Below are positions 1 to 6,794 of a DNA stretch of 12,089 nucleotides, in pieces. Within the stretch, counting starts at the first letter, position 1; every line of letters starts with the position of its first letter. The DNA comes from Actinomycetes bacterium (lineage in GTDB: Bacteria; Actinomycetota; Actinomycetes; Actinomycetales; Actinomycetaceae): positions 1-12,089 of the forward strand of contig JAEWEQ010000092.1 in NCBI GenBank assembly GCA_023389315.1, in the 5' to 3' direction. The notes under the pieces were generated by a model, which made no database searches, was not told the DNA's origin, and was given only the letters and a program-made list of their open reading frames with translations. Both the position numbers and the translations under genes were made by a program.

Positions 1-467
1 GCAGCTTCGAACGCGCGGTCGGCGCGGTCCTTGGGAACCGGGGTGGCGTGCGCATCGGGAGCCGCACCGGTGTTCACGGAAACGTAGCCACCAGCTTGGA
101 TGATGCGGTCCATGGCGGAACGATCCACCACCAGGTCCTTGATGATCGGGAACGCGGCGGAACGCCACGGTTCAATGGTGATGGTGTCACCGTCTTTGAA
201 CGAACGCATGTGCAGCTGGCAGGTGGTGGTAACTTCCGGGCCGTGGGCCACGCCGTTGATCACCACACCACACATACCGCAAATACCTTCGCGGCAGTCG
301 GAGTCGAACGCGATCGGTTCTTCTCCGCGGGCGAACAGCTCTTCGTTCAGGATGTCGAGCATCTCCAGGAATGACGAGTCCTCAGAGACACCATTGACCT
401 TGTATTCGTGCATCGCGCCACGGTCCTTCGGACCGTTCTGGCGCCAAATCTTCAGGGTGATGTTCAC
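1..467 (-). CDS. sdhB: Succinate dehydrogenase/fumarate reductase iron-sulfur subunit SdhB (C-terminal part outside window)
   Basis: Reading the minus strand from a GTG at 467 gives 155 codons that run off the left edge; the family is usually about 240-250 residues, so roughly the N-terminal two thirds is present. The protein carries electrons from the flavin of SdhA through iron-sulfur clusters towards the membrane quinone site. The plant-type ferredoxin domain is visible: Cys58, Cys63, Cys66 (motif CREGICGMC) and Cys83 are the 2Fe-2S ligands. The 3Fe-4S and 4Fe-4S cysteine motifs would lie in the missing part. The GTG start overlaps the sdhA stop by four bases (GTGA), and a GGAG lies 6 bases upstream (474-477), so translation is probably coupled to sdhA. 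The identification is firm from the ferredoxin motif and the operon position. Confidence 0.95.
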   Translation of the reverse strand, partial: MNITLKIWRQNGPKDRGAMHEYKVNGVSEDSSFLEMLDILNEELFARGEEPIAFDSDCREGICGMCGVVINGVAHGPEVTTTCQLHMRSFKDGDTITIEPWRSAAFPIIKDLVVDRSAMDRIIQAGGYVSVNTGAAPDAHATPVPKDRADRAFEA

Positions 468-2443
468 TTGTAACTCCGCTGCTTCAGCTCGATGTTGTTG
501 TAAATGAGGTCTTCCTTGTGCAGGACGGGAGCTCCGCCCTCGCCGCCGAATTCCCAAGCCGCCACGTACAAGAACTCGTCATCGTGACGCAGGGCTTCGC
601 CCTCTTCGGTTTGCGATTCAGCGCGGAAGTGGCCACCACAGGATTCTTCGCGGTGCAGGGCGTCCACACACATGAGCTCACCCAGCTCCAGGAAGTCAGC
701 CACGCGGCCGGCCTTTTCCAAAGACTGGTTCATCTCACCCAGGGACTTACCCGGAATGCGAACGTTGCTCCAGAACTCCTTGCGCAGTTCTCGGATCATG
801 TTGATGGCCTTCTTCAGACCTTCTTCAGTCCGTTCCATACCGCAGTATTCCCACATGATGTGGCCCAGTTCCTTGTGGAAAGAATCCACTGAACGGTTAC
901 CGTCGATCGACATGAGCTTGTCGATCCGCTCCTGGGTGGAGCGCAGTGCCTCCGCCACTTCCGGAGTGGACTCATCGAGGGCGGGGAAGCCGAACGCACC
1001 AGCGAGGTAGTCGTTGATGGTGTTGGGCAGTACGAAGTAGCCATCGGACAAACCCTGCATGAGCGCGGAAGCGCCCAGACGGTTTGCACCGTGGTCAGAG
1101 AAGTTCGCTTCACCTGCGACGAACAAGCCCGGGAGGTTCGACTGCAAGTCGTAGTCGACCCACAGGCCACCCATGGTGTAGTGAACCGCCGGGTAGATAC
1201 GCATCGGAACTTCGTAGGGGTTGTCACCGGTGATGCGCTCGTACATGTCGAACAGGTTGCCGTACTTAGCGGAAACCGCGTCACGCCCCATACGTTCGAT
1301 AGCTTCAGCGAAGTCCAGGTAGACGCCGCGAGCCACGCCGTCGATCTCCGGCCCTACGCCACGACCCTCGTCACACATGTTCTTCGCTTGACGCGAAGCG
1401 ATGTCACGGGGAACCAGGTTACCGAAGGACGGGTAGATACGCTCCAAGTAGTAGTCGCGATCTTCTTCCGGAATCTGGCGCGGATCCTTCTTGCAGTCCT
1501 CAGCACGCTTGGGCACCCAAATGCGACCGTCGTTACGCAGCGACTCTGACATCAACGTCAGTTTCGACTGCTGGTCACCGTGCTGGGGGATGCAGGTGGG
1601 GTGAATCTGGGTGTAGCAGGGGTTACCAAAGTAAGCTCCCTTGCGGTATGCACGCCAAGCAGCAGTGCCGTTACAGCCCATCGCGTTTGTGGACAGGAAG
1701 AACACGTTGCCGTAGCCGCCGCTAGCCAGGACCACGGCGTCAGCCACGTGGGTTTCCAGCTTCCCGGTGGTCATGTCGCGGGCGACGATACCGCGGGCAC
1801 GGCCTTCGTGAACGATGAGTTCGACCATTTCGTGGCGACGGTGCTCGGTCACGGTGCCGGCGTGTACCTGGCGTTCCAGCGCCTGGTAGGCGCCGATCAG
1901 CAGCTGCTGACCTGTCTGGCCGCGAGCGTAGAAGGTACGCGACACCTGCACGCCACCGAAGGAGCGGTTGTCGAGCAGGCCGCCGTACTCGCGGGCGAAG
2001 GGAACACCTTGGGCGACACACTGGTCAATGATGTTCGCCGAAACTTCCGCCAGACGGTAAACGTTGGTTTCGCGGGCCCGGTAGTCGCCACCCTTAACGG
2101 TGTCGTAGAACAGGCGGTACACCGAGTCATTGTCATTGCGGTAGTTCTTAGCGGCGTTGATACCACCCTGGGCGGCAATGGAGTGCGCGCGGCGGGCGGA
2201 GTCTTGGTAGAAGAAGGCGTGGACTTGGTAGCCCATTTCGCCCAGGGAAGCGGCCGCAGCGCCACCGGCCAGGCCGGTGCCAACTACGATCACCTTCAGT
2301 TTGCGGCGGTTCGCGGGGTTCACCAGTTTGGCGTTGAACTTGCGCTGTTCCCAACATTGGGACAAAGGCACGTCCAGGGGTGCCTTGGTGTCCGCGATCT
2401 TTTCACCTTCGCGGTAGATACCGTGGATTAACTGATCAGTCAT
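464..2443 (-). CDS. sdhA: Succinate dehydrogenase/fumarate reductase flavoprotein subunit SdhA
   Basis: This 659-residue FAD subunit oxidises succinate to fumarate, or the reverse, on the cytoplasmic face of the membrane. Seen: a dinucleotide-binding GTGLAGG near residues 55-61; the covalent-flavin site RRAHSIAAQGG with His87; the HPTCIP segment near 281; the catalytic-arginine region LVPRDIASRQ (Arg346); HYTMGG with His421; and the GEANFSDHGANRLGAS flavin segment at 444-459. The internal style (GGDYRARETNVYRLAE) resembles the actinobacterial and Bacteroides enzymes that pair with a single cytochrome b. ATG 2443 is preceded by GAGGA 7 bases upstream, overlapping the sdhC stop, which fixes the start. 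It lies 10 bases after sdhC and overlaps sdhB by 4. Whether the enzyme runs as dehydrogenase or fumarate reductase in the cell cannot be decided from sequence. Confidence 0.97.
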   Translation of the reverse strand: MTDQLIHGIYREGEKIADTKAPLDVPLSQCWEQRKFNAKLVNPANRRKLKVIVVGTGLAGGAAAASLGEMGYQVHAFFYQDSARRAHSIAAQGGINAAKNYRNDNDSVYRLFYDTVKGGDYRARETNVYRLAEVSANIIDQCVAQGVPFAREYGGLLDNRSFGGVQVSRTFYARGQTGQQLLIGAYQALERQVHAGTVTEHRRHEMVELIVHEGRARGIVARDMTTGKLETHVADAVVLASGGYGNVFFLSTNAMGCNGTAAWRAYRKGAYFGNPCYTQIHPTCIPQHGDQQSKLTLMSESLRNDGRIWVPKRAEDCKKDPRQIPEEDRDYYLERIYPSFGNLVPRDIASRQAKNMCDEGRGVGPEIDGVARGVYLDFAEAIERMGRDAVSAKYGNLFDMYERITGDNPYEVPMRIYPAVHYTMGGLWVDYDLQSNLPGLFVAGEANFSDHGANRLGASALMQGLSDGYFVLPNTINDYLAGAFGFPALDESTPEVAEALRSTQERIDKLMSIDGNRSVDSFHKELGHIMWEYCGMERTEEGLKKAINMIRELRKEFWSNVRIPGKSLGEMNQSLEKAGRVADFLELGELMCVDALHREESCGGHFRAESQTEEGEALRHDDEFLYVAAWEFGGEGGAPVLHKEDLIYNNIELKQRSYK

Positions 2444-2450
2444 GTCACGT

Positions 2451-2455
2451 TCCTC
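2451..2455 (-). promoter_or_regulatory. Ribosome binding site of sdhA
   Basis: GAGGA on the minus strand lies 7 bases before the sdhA ATG and overlaps the sdhC stop codon (2454-2456). This links the end of sdhC translation to sdhA initiation and supports the chosen sdhA start. Confidence 0.7.
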
Positions 2456-3158
2456 AAGAAATCAGCCCGAGAGCAATCGCTACCGGGGGAGCTAAGAACA
2501 TCACGAACACCACACCAGCAACCACGCCTGAGATGGCCACCATGATCGGCTGAGTGTTGCGACGCAACCAACCCAGGGTTTGCAGTGCCGACCAGATCCC
2601 GTGACCGATGTGCATGGCTACCAGACCCACGAAGATCAGGTAGACGATCAGCACGATCGGGTTGGAGAAGGCCCCCACCATGCGGGCGTAGGGCGACATC
2701 TCGGAGGCGGAGAAACCAGCGGGGATGGTGGCGGTAGTGAAGTGCAGGAGGTGTCCGACGATGAGGACCAGCAGGATCACACCAGAGATACGCATGGTGC
2801 GAGCCGCGTAGGAGTCCGCCACATTCTTCTTAACGGTGTAGCGATCCTTACGAGCCTTGTTGGAAATGATCCAGGTGTGGAATGCGGAACCGACGTGAAT
2901 CAGCGCCATCAAAATCATGGCGGTGCGGAACACAATGATGAGTCCACCGTGAGGAAGCAACGGGTAGAAAGCATCACCCTTTAACCAATGGGCGTAGTAG
3001 TCGTATGCTTCTTGCCCGAAGAACATCTTCAGGTTGCCGTATGCGTGGACGATGAGGAAGAGAACGAAGAACAACCCCGAGATCGCCATCAGCTGCTTGA
3101 CGAAAACGTTGGTGCTCCACGCTCTGCGCTTCTTTGTTGCGACAGTCGTGTTGGCCAT
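2454..3158 (-). CDS. sdhC: Succinate dehydrogenase cytochrome b558-type membrane subunit SdhC
   Basis: This 234-residue membrane anchor of the Sdh complex binds haem b and passes electrons between the iron-sulfur subunit and menaquinone. Five hydrophobic segments can be read at about residues 22-42, 71-95, 124-144, 166-190 and 206-228. Histidines lie in or near them: His38 (IVHAYGN), His88 and His94, His136 and His139 (GHLLH), and His183 and His186 (MHIGHG). That fits the five-helix, di-haem type-B anchor, in which one subunit replaces SdhC plus SdhD; no sdhD is present. Which histidines are ligands needs alignment. It is the first gene of sdhCAB. The ATG at 3158 has only a weak, distant AGG (about 12 bases upstream), so its start is slightly less certain than that of sdhA. 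Confidence 0.95.
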   Translation of the reverse strand: MANTTVATKKRRAWSTNVFVKQLMAISGLFFVLFLIVHAYGNLKMFFGQEAYDYYAHWLKGDAFYPLLPHGGLIIVFRTAMILMALIHVGSAFHTWIISNKARKDRYTVKKNVADSYAARTMRISGVILLVLIVGHLLHFTTATIPAGFSASEMSPYARMVGAFSNPIVLIVYLIFVGLVAMHIGHGIWSALQTLGWLRRNTQPIMVAISGVVAGVVFVMFLAPPVAIALGLIS

Positions 3159-3269
3159 ACTTTGAGATTACCTGTCACTTCCTGGCCGTGGGGCTAATCT
3201 CCCCCAACAGCGTTTGCGCGCCCCTTTTCACGCCTGCGTCGACGGTAGTTTTTCCGCACTATGTCACGG

Positions 3270-3275
3270 ATTATA
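3270..3275 (-). promoter_or_regulatory. Candidate -10 element of the sdhCAB promoter
   Basis: A perfect TATAAT is read on the minus strand 111 bases before the sdhC start. At 16-18 bases upstream there is no recognisable -35 box (the hexamer at 17 bases is AAATCG). A strong -10 without a -35 suggests a promoter that depends on an activator or on contacts just upstream, where a 10-base-period direct repeat sits. The expected transcript would carry a leader of about 105 bases. This is inferred from sequence only. Confidence 0.5.
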
Positions 3276-3292
3276 CAAACTGTTACAAACTG
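3274..3292 (-). repeat. Direct repeat with 10-base period next to the sdh -10 box
   Basis: On the minus strand CAGTTTGTA occurs twice, separated by one base (3284-3292 and 3274-3282), so the copies are one helical turn apart. The second copy runs into TATAAT and the first covers the -35 region. The placement is what a regulator binding site would look like, but I cannot assign it to a known regulator. Confidence 0.55.
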
Positions 3293-3294
3293 CG

Positions 3295-3323
3295 ATTTAG
3301 GACTGACATAGTAGCTGATTCAA
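3295..3323 (-). promoter_or_regulatory. Possible second sdhCAB promoter
   Basis: TTGAAT (3318-3323) and CTAAAT (3295-3300) on the minus strand are separated by exactly 17 bases, a plausible -35/-10 pair upstream of the TATAAT promoter. The -10 match is moderate, so this is only a candidate. Confidence 0.3.
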
Positions 3324-3386
3324 CCCGAATTAAGACATCTAGACCACCCATTACGCAAGGGGGTGTTTTCGTAAACATTAAAATAA

Positions 3387-3414
3387 TTCGCGAGGACGTT
3401 CCCGCCCTCGCAAA
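3387..3414 (-). terminator. Rho-independent terminator after rimI
   Basis: On the minus strand TTTGCGAGG and CCTCGCGAA form a 9-base-pair stem with one G-U pair around a 10-base loop, followed directly by the T-rich tail TTATTTTAATG (3376-3386). It begins 15 bases after the rimI stop codon. It closes the tsaE-tsaB-rimI transcript and separates it from the sdhCAB promoter. Confidence 0.8.
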
Positions 3415-3428
3415 TCCACCGACTTTGG

Positions 3429-4076
3429 CTAGTGCTGCCAGCGCGGCAGATCCTCCAACGCCATCACCACTGCGTCTTCTAACGGGTGGTGGTAGTAGCG
3501 GGGAATGCGGCCCACTTCGGTGAAACCAACACTGTGGTAGAGGCGTTGGGCTGGCATGTTCGACGCCCGCACTTCCAGCAAGATGCGCTCCACTTGCCGT
3601 TCGCTGGGGGCAATCTCGGCGGCAGGAGTTGCGCCCGAAGCATCGCGGTCCGCGGATGTGTGCGGTGTCGCGGAGCCTGTTAACTCCCCACCTGGCGCAG
3701 GTTCAGCGCAGCGCAAATACCAGTGCCCGGCGTTTAGGATCCCCATGTCTTGGACCGCCCCGACCAACTCCAGTAATAGCGCCCGGCCCAGGCCCCGTCC
3801 TCGCCAATGGGGCGCCACCCCGATGGTCATTAAGTCGGTATCTTGACCCACGCGCACCCCCGCGTAGGCAACCAACTCCTGGTCGGGAGTGAAAATCCCC
3901 AGGTAGTAGCGATCGTGGCGGGTGAGTTCTTCTAAAAGGAGCGACTCTGACCAGGCTTCGTGGGGGAAGATGTCTTCTTCTAAGGGCACCAAAGCGAACA
4001 CATCCGCGCTGTAAAGCACGCGCATGTGGAAAACCTCGCCCGCGACGGTCAGATCCTTATTGGAGTCACTACCCAT
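3429..4076 (-). CDS. rimI: RimI-like GNAT N-acetyltransferase with an extra loop
   Basis: The family transfers acetyl from acetyl-CoA to the N-terminal alanine of ribosomal protein bS18 or other proteins. Seen in the 215-residue frame: an acetyl-CoA loop VAPHWRGRGLGRA at about 88-99, and LLEVRASN...RLYHSVGF at 167-185. Glu168 and Tyr180 align with the catalytic Glu103 and Tyr115 of E. coli RimI. The usual length is near 150; the excess is a low-complexity Ala/Pro/Gly/Ser stretch at about 123-160, just before the last core strand. ATG 4076 lies 3 bases after the tsaB stop. An alternative ATG at 4025 (residue 18) has GAGG 8 bases upstream and also fits the family N-terminus, so the start is unsettled. 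Being last in tsaE-tsaB-rimI supports RimI over other GNATs. Confidence 0.9.
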   Translation of the reverse strand: MGSDSNKDLTVAGEVFHMRVLYSADVFALVPLEEDIFPHEAWSESLLLEELTRHDRYYLGIFTPDQELVAYAGVRVGQDTDLMTIGVAPHWRGRGLGRALLLELVGAVQDMGILNAGHWYLRCAEPAPGGELTGSATPHTSADRDASGATPAAEIAPSERQVERILLEVRASNMPAQRLYHSVGFTEVGRIPRYYHHPLEDAVVMALEDLPRWQH

Positions 4077-4079
4077 GGC

Positions 4080-4763
4080 CTACTTTTTCGCCCCGCCCTT
4101 GGCGCCGGTGTGGATATCCGGGCGACGCAGGTACTGCGGTTGCGTGGGCAAGCTGGTCAGGCCCCGACGCAGCCGCGCCTGAACCAGGCGCCCGGCTACG
4201 CGCACGTCCACGCCCGCACTGCCCATCGCCGAGGGGAACTGCTCGGGGTAAACCGCGCAGCCAGGACCAGCGTAAGCAGTGTCGTGCTGGCGGATGTAGT
4301 TCGCGACCGTCTGCGCACTGGCGACCGCCGGTTCGCTGATCAACTCCACATCGTCAGGCCCCAGGGCACGCGCGTGCGCCCAATACACTTCCTTGCGGCG
4401 CGCGTCGGTGACCACCACGATGTCACGATCAGAGGGCAAGCGGTCTGAGTACTGGCGCGCCAAAATCTCCAACGCTCCCACACCATACTCCGCGGCCCCG
4501 CAGGCGCGCGCCAGTACGTGAGCGCTGACCAGGCCGGCGCGCAGCCCGGTGAACGGGGCCGGGCCGGTTCCCACCACCACAGTGACGATCCCAGCGTCGC
4601 GGGCGTTAGTTGGTAAGCCCGCGCTGTCCAACGCGGTTTCCAGCAGTTGCGCCAGGCGTTCGGCGTGGGCGCGCGAATCCGCCTCCGACGCCACCTGCCA
4701 TGTGCCTTCGTGCAAGACCCCCACTTGGGATCCCGCCGAGGTGTCAATCGCCACTAAAGTCAT
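4080..4763 (-). CDS. tsaB: tRNA threonylcarbamoyladenosine biosynthesis protein TsaB
   Basis: TsaB is the ASKHA-fold partner of TsaD in the cytoplasmic complex that adds threonylcarbamoyl to A37 of tRNAs reading ANN codons. It is not itself the catalyst. The 227-residue protein begins MTLVAIDTSAGSQVGVL, the phosphate-1-like strand of the fold, and has the family-typical GTGPAPFTGLRAGL at 65-78, VVVTDARRKEVYWA at 116-129 and the C-terminal PQYLRRPDI at 209-217. The length is normal. ATG 4763 overlaps the tsaE stop in an ATGA, so translation is probably coupled. Its usual partner tsaD is not in the window, so it must be encoded elsewhere if the pathway works. Confidence 0.95.
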   Translation of the reverse strand: MTLVAIDTSAGSQVGVLHEGTWQVASEADSRAHAERLAQLLETALDSAGLPTNARDAGIVTVVVGTGPAPFTGLRAGLVSAHVLARACGAAEYGVGALEILARQYSDRLPSDRDIVVVTDARRKEVYWAHARALGPDDVELISEPAVASAQTVANYIRQHDTAYAGPGCAVYPEQFPSAMGSAGVDVRVAGRLVQARLRRGLTSLPTQPQYLRRPDIHTGAKGGAKK

Positions 4764-5284
4764 TGCGCTGCCTCCACCGCTTTATCTACCACGGCCCGCA
4801 GACCGTCCTCGTCCATCCAGCGCGACCCAAAGCCGCGGAAAGTCAGGCGCCGCGCCCCCGAATCGATCTGCGAAAGGTCTGCGCCGCTAGTGTCTTGCGC
4901 GCCTTCCAGTTCCAGGGTGATGTGGAGGCGGTCTTCGCTGAGGGCCTCGGTCTTGCCATCTCCCCATTCCACAACCACCACGGATTCAGGCAGCGAAGTG
5001 TCCAAATCTAGGGTCTCTAAATCGTCCAGGTCGCCGATGCGGTAAGCGTCCACGTGCACCAAGTCGGGCCCGTCGGAGTTGGGGTGGACGCGCGCGATGA
5101 TGAAGGTCGGTGACGCCACGCGCCCGCGCACCCCCATCGCTTGCCCCAGCCCTTGCGTGAGGGTGGTTTTCCCAGTGCCGAGGTCGCCGGTGAGCATAAT
5201 CAGGTCTCCCCCACGCACCACGGTGGCCAGGGCGGCTCCCACCGCGCGGGTTTGTTCCGCATTATTGACGAGGACGGTGAACAT
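4760..5284 (-). CDS. tsaE: tRNA threonylcarbamoyladenosine biosynthesis ATPase TsaE
   Basis: TsaE is the small ATPase that drives turnover of the TsaB-TsaD complex in t6A synthesis. The 174-residue protein has a Walker A GDLGTGKTT at 33-41, SPTFII at 58-63, HVDAYRI at 77-83 and VVVEWGDG at 103-110. Asp79 and Glu106 sit where the family has its metal-binding or catalytic acids. A C-terminal tail of about 40 residues past the core makes it slightly longer than the usual 150-160. The ATG at 5284 is 9 bases after the alr stop, with a weak GAAAG 6 bases upstream that overlaps that stop. It overlaps tsaB by 4 bases. The gene is probably co-transcribed with alr. Confidence 0.95.
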   Translation of the reverse strand: MFTVLVNNAEQTRAVGAALATVVRGGDLIMLTGDLGTGKTTLTQGLGQAMGVRGRVASPTFIIARVHPNSDGPDLVHVDAYRIGDLDDLETLDLDTSLPESVVVVEWGDGKTEALSEDRLHITLELEGAQDTSGADLSQIDSGARRLTFRGFGSRWMDEDGLRAVVDKAVEAAQ

Positions 5285-5293
5285 AGTTCGCTT

Positions 5294-6577
5294 TCAAACT
5301 TCAGGTTGGTAGCGGCGCGGTACGCGCGCCCCTATCCGGGTGACAATTTCGTAGTTAATAGTACCGCTCGCCTGCGCCCAGTCATCAGCGCTGGGGCAGC
5401 CGACTGTGGATGAACACTGGGGGTTGGAAAAAAGGATGACTTCATCGCCCGCGCGAGCGGGGGCGGTTGGGTTTGCGGCGCGAGCGGGCGGCATTTGCCC
5501 AGCCGGCGTCTGCTCAGCCGGCGCGACTTCACCAGCCCCACTGAAGTCGGCCCGGCCCACGGCTCCCAGATTCACTACGAACTGATCCATACACACGCGC
5601 CCCACAATGCGGGTATCGATTGGTACCGCGCCCTGCACTCGCACGGATGCACAGTTAGAAGCGTGCCGCGGGATGCCATCGCCATAGCCTAGCGGCACCA
5701 CCCCTAACCAACTGTCTTCTTCCGCGCTCCACGTGCCCCCGTAGGACACGGTTTGCCCCGCCGGCACCTGCTTAACCAGGTTTAAATTTGCGCGCAGCGT
5801 CATCACCGGCTGCAGGCCCAGCTCGGCACTGGAGGCGTGGCTCGGGTCAGGAGACAACCCGTACAGGCCGATACCGTCGCGCACCATGTCGTAGTGCGTA
5901 TCCGGATGCCAAATCACCCCGGAAGTGGCAGCCAAATGCCGCGTTAGCCCACTCAACCCACAAGCTTCCAACGTGGCGCAGGCCTGCTCGAAGCGCTCAC
6001 GCTGGACGCGGGTGGCAGCCGCCGCGTCCGGCCCCACTTCGTCGGCACGTGCCAGGTGCGACCACACGCCAACGGTGCGAACGTCCTCGTCACGAGCAGA
6101 CCGCAGTTGCTCAGCCAACTGCGGCAACTGTGCCAACGGCACCCCGGCGCGCCCCATCCCGGTATCAACTTTCAGGTGGATGCGCGCGGGAAGCTCACAC
6201 GCGCGCACCATGTCCAACTGTCCGACGCTGGACACTGACACTTCGATGCCTGCTTCCAGGGCTCGACGCAGGGTCGCCACGTCCCCAGCGGGCAGCATCC
6301 AGGAAAAAATCGCCACCTGCGAGTACCCCGCGTGGTCGAGTTCGGCGCGCAATGCTAGGGCCTCGCTCAGCTGCGCGGCACCTAAAATGTCGTATCCGAT
6401 TTGCGCTAGGGTTTTCGCGACCTGGGCGCGGCCATGACCGTAGGCGTCGGCCTTCACGATCCCCATGTGGCGGGCACCCGGAGCATATGCGCGCAGTCGT
6501 TGGGCGTTGGCAGCCAACGCAGCCAGATCAATATCTGCCGTCGCCGGGTAGCTATCCCAAGGTGAATGCGCGTCCAT
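5294..6577 (-). CDS. alr: Alanine racemase
   Basis: Converts L-alanine to D-alanine for peptidoglycan, using pyridoxal phosphate. Numbered from ATG 6577 the protein is 427 residues. Lys42 in MGIVKADAYGHG forms the Schiff base; GMGRAG holds Arg143; RDGIGLYG is at 233-240; VSYGGTW supplies the second-base Tyr279; and CMDQFVVNLG (329-338) and INYEIVTRIGARVPRRY (407-423) are typical of the C-terminal domain. The open frame extends to 6742, but a strong Shine-Dalgarno 5 bases before 6577 and the family N-terminus favour the short form. A Pro/Ala-rich insert at about 341-376 makes it longer than the common 370-390. It lies 9 bases upstream of tsaE. The 217-base gap to nnr suggests its own promoter; a TAGGGT at 6603-6608 is a weak -10 candidate. 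Confidence 0.95.
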   Translation of the reverse strand: MDAHSPWDSYPATADIDLAALAANAQRLRAYAPGARHMGIVKADAYGHGRAQVAKTLAQIGYDILGAAQLSEALALRAELDHAGYSQVAIFSWMLPAGDVATLRRALEAGIEVSVSSVGQLDMVRACELPARIHLKVDTGMGRAGVPLAQLPQLAEQLRSARDEDVRTVGVWSHLARADEVGPDAAAATRVQRERFEQACATLEACGLSGLTRHLAATSGVIWHPDTHYDMVRDGIGLYGLSPDPSHASSAELGLQPVMTLRANLNLVKQVPAGQTVSYGGTWSAEEDSWLGVVPLGYGDGIPRHASNCASVRVQGAVPIDTRIVGRVCMDQFVVNLGAVGRADFSGAGEVAPAEQTPAGQMPPARAANPTAPARAGDEVILFSNPQCSSTVGCPSADDWAQASGTINYEIVTRIGARVPRRYQPEV

Positions 6578-6582
6578 ATCGG

Positions 6583-6591
6583 TCCTTTCCT
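6583..6591 (-). promoter_or_regulatory. Ribosome binding site deciding the alr start
   Basis: AGGAAAGGA on the minus strand ends 5 bases before ATG 6577. It is the strongest Shine-Dalgarno in the window and shows that the 55 in-frame codons upstream are not part of alanine racemase. Confidence 0.75.
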
Positions 6592-6648
6592 CGCTGTTAC
6601 CTACCCTAGTCCCAACCGCGGACACGACGTTAGTGGCGTTGGCGTGTG

Positions 6649-6675
6649 CCTGGGGTTTTGGGTCACGAGGACGGT
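6649..6675. repeat. Composite intergenic motif, copy 1
   Basis: On the plus strand CCT-n-GGGTTTTGG (6649-6661) is followed, 2 bases later, by CACGAGGACGGT (6664-6675). The same two blocks in the same order occur at 10960-10990, there 6 bases apart. Copy 1 sits in the gap upstream of alr. No function is known to me. Confidence 0.6.
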
Positions 6676-6716
6676 CGGCTGTGTTGGTCCGGCGCAGCGC
6701 GGCGGGTGCGACGGCA

Positions 6717-6754
6717 GCCAACGCCGGCCGGCGGCCTTGCAAGGCGGCGCTGGC
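6717..6754. repeat. Nested palindromes between nnr and alr
   Basis: Two perfect 12-base palindromes lie end to end: CGCCGGCCGGCG (6722-6733) and GCCTTGCAAGGC (6734-6745). They are enclosed by arms GCCAACGCC (6717-6725) and GGCGCTGGC (6746-6754), which pair with one mismatch. The block starts about 40 bases after the nnr stop but has no T-run on either side, so it is not a standard terminator. It could help end the glmS-nnr transcript or act as a binding site. Confidence 0.45.
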
Positions 6755-6794
6755 CAGGCGCGGCGCGGCGGGCGGCGCTGGACTTTGTGCCGCT

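Noticed and set aside
3181..3262. Riboswitch in the approximately 105-base sdhC leader
   Set aside because: Only a weak GGGG/CCCC pairing is visible and no known riboswitch core was recognised.
3345..3365. CACCC...GGGTG followed by TTTT on the plus strand as a terminator
   Set aside because: The stem is only five base pairs with an 11-base loop, and no plus-strand gene lies upstream to be terminated.
6578..6742. In-frame N-terminal extension of alr by 55 codons
   Set aside because: A strong Shine-Dalgarno just before ATG 6577, the family N-terminus at that Met, and the low-complexity Ala/Arg-rich content of the extension show that it is untranslated leader and intergenic DNA.
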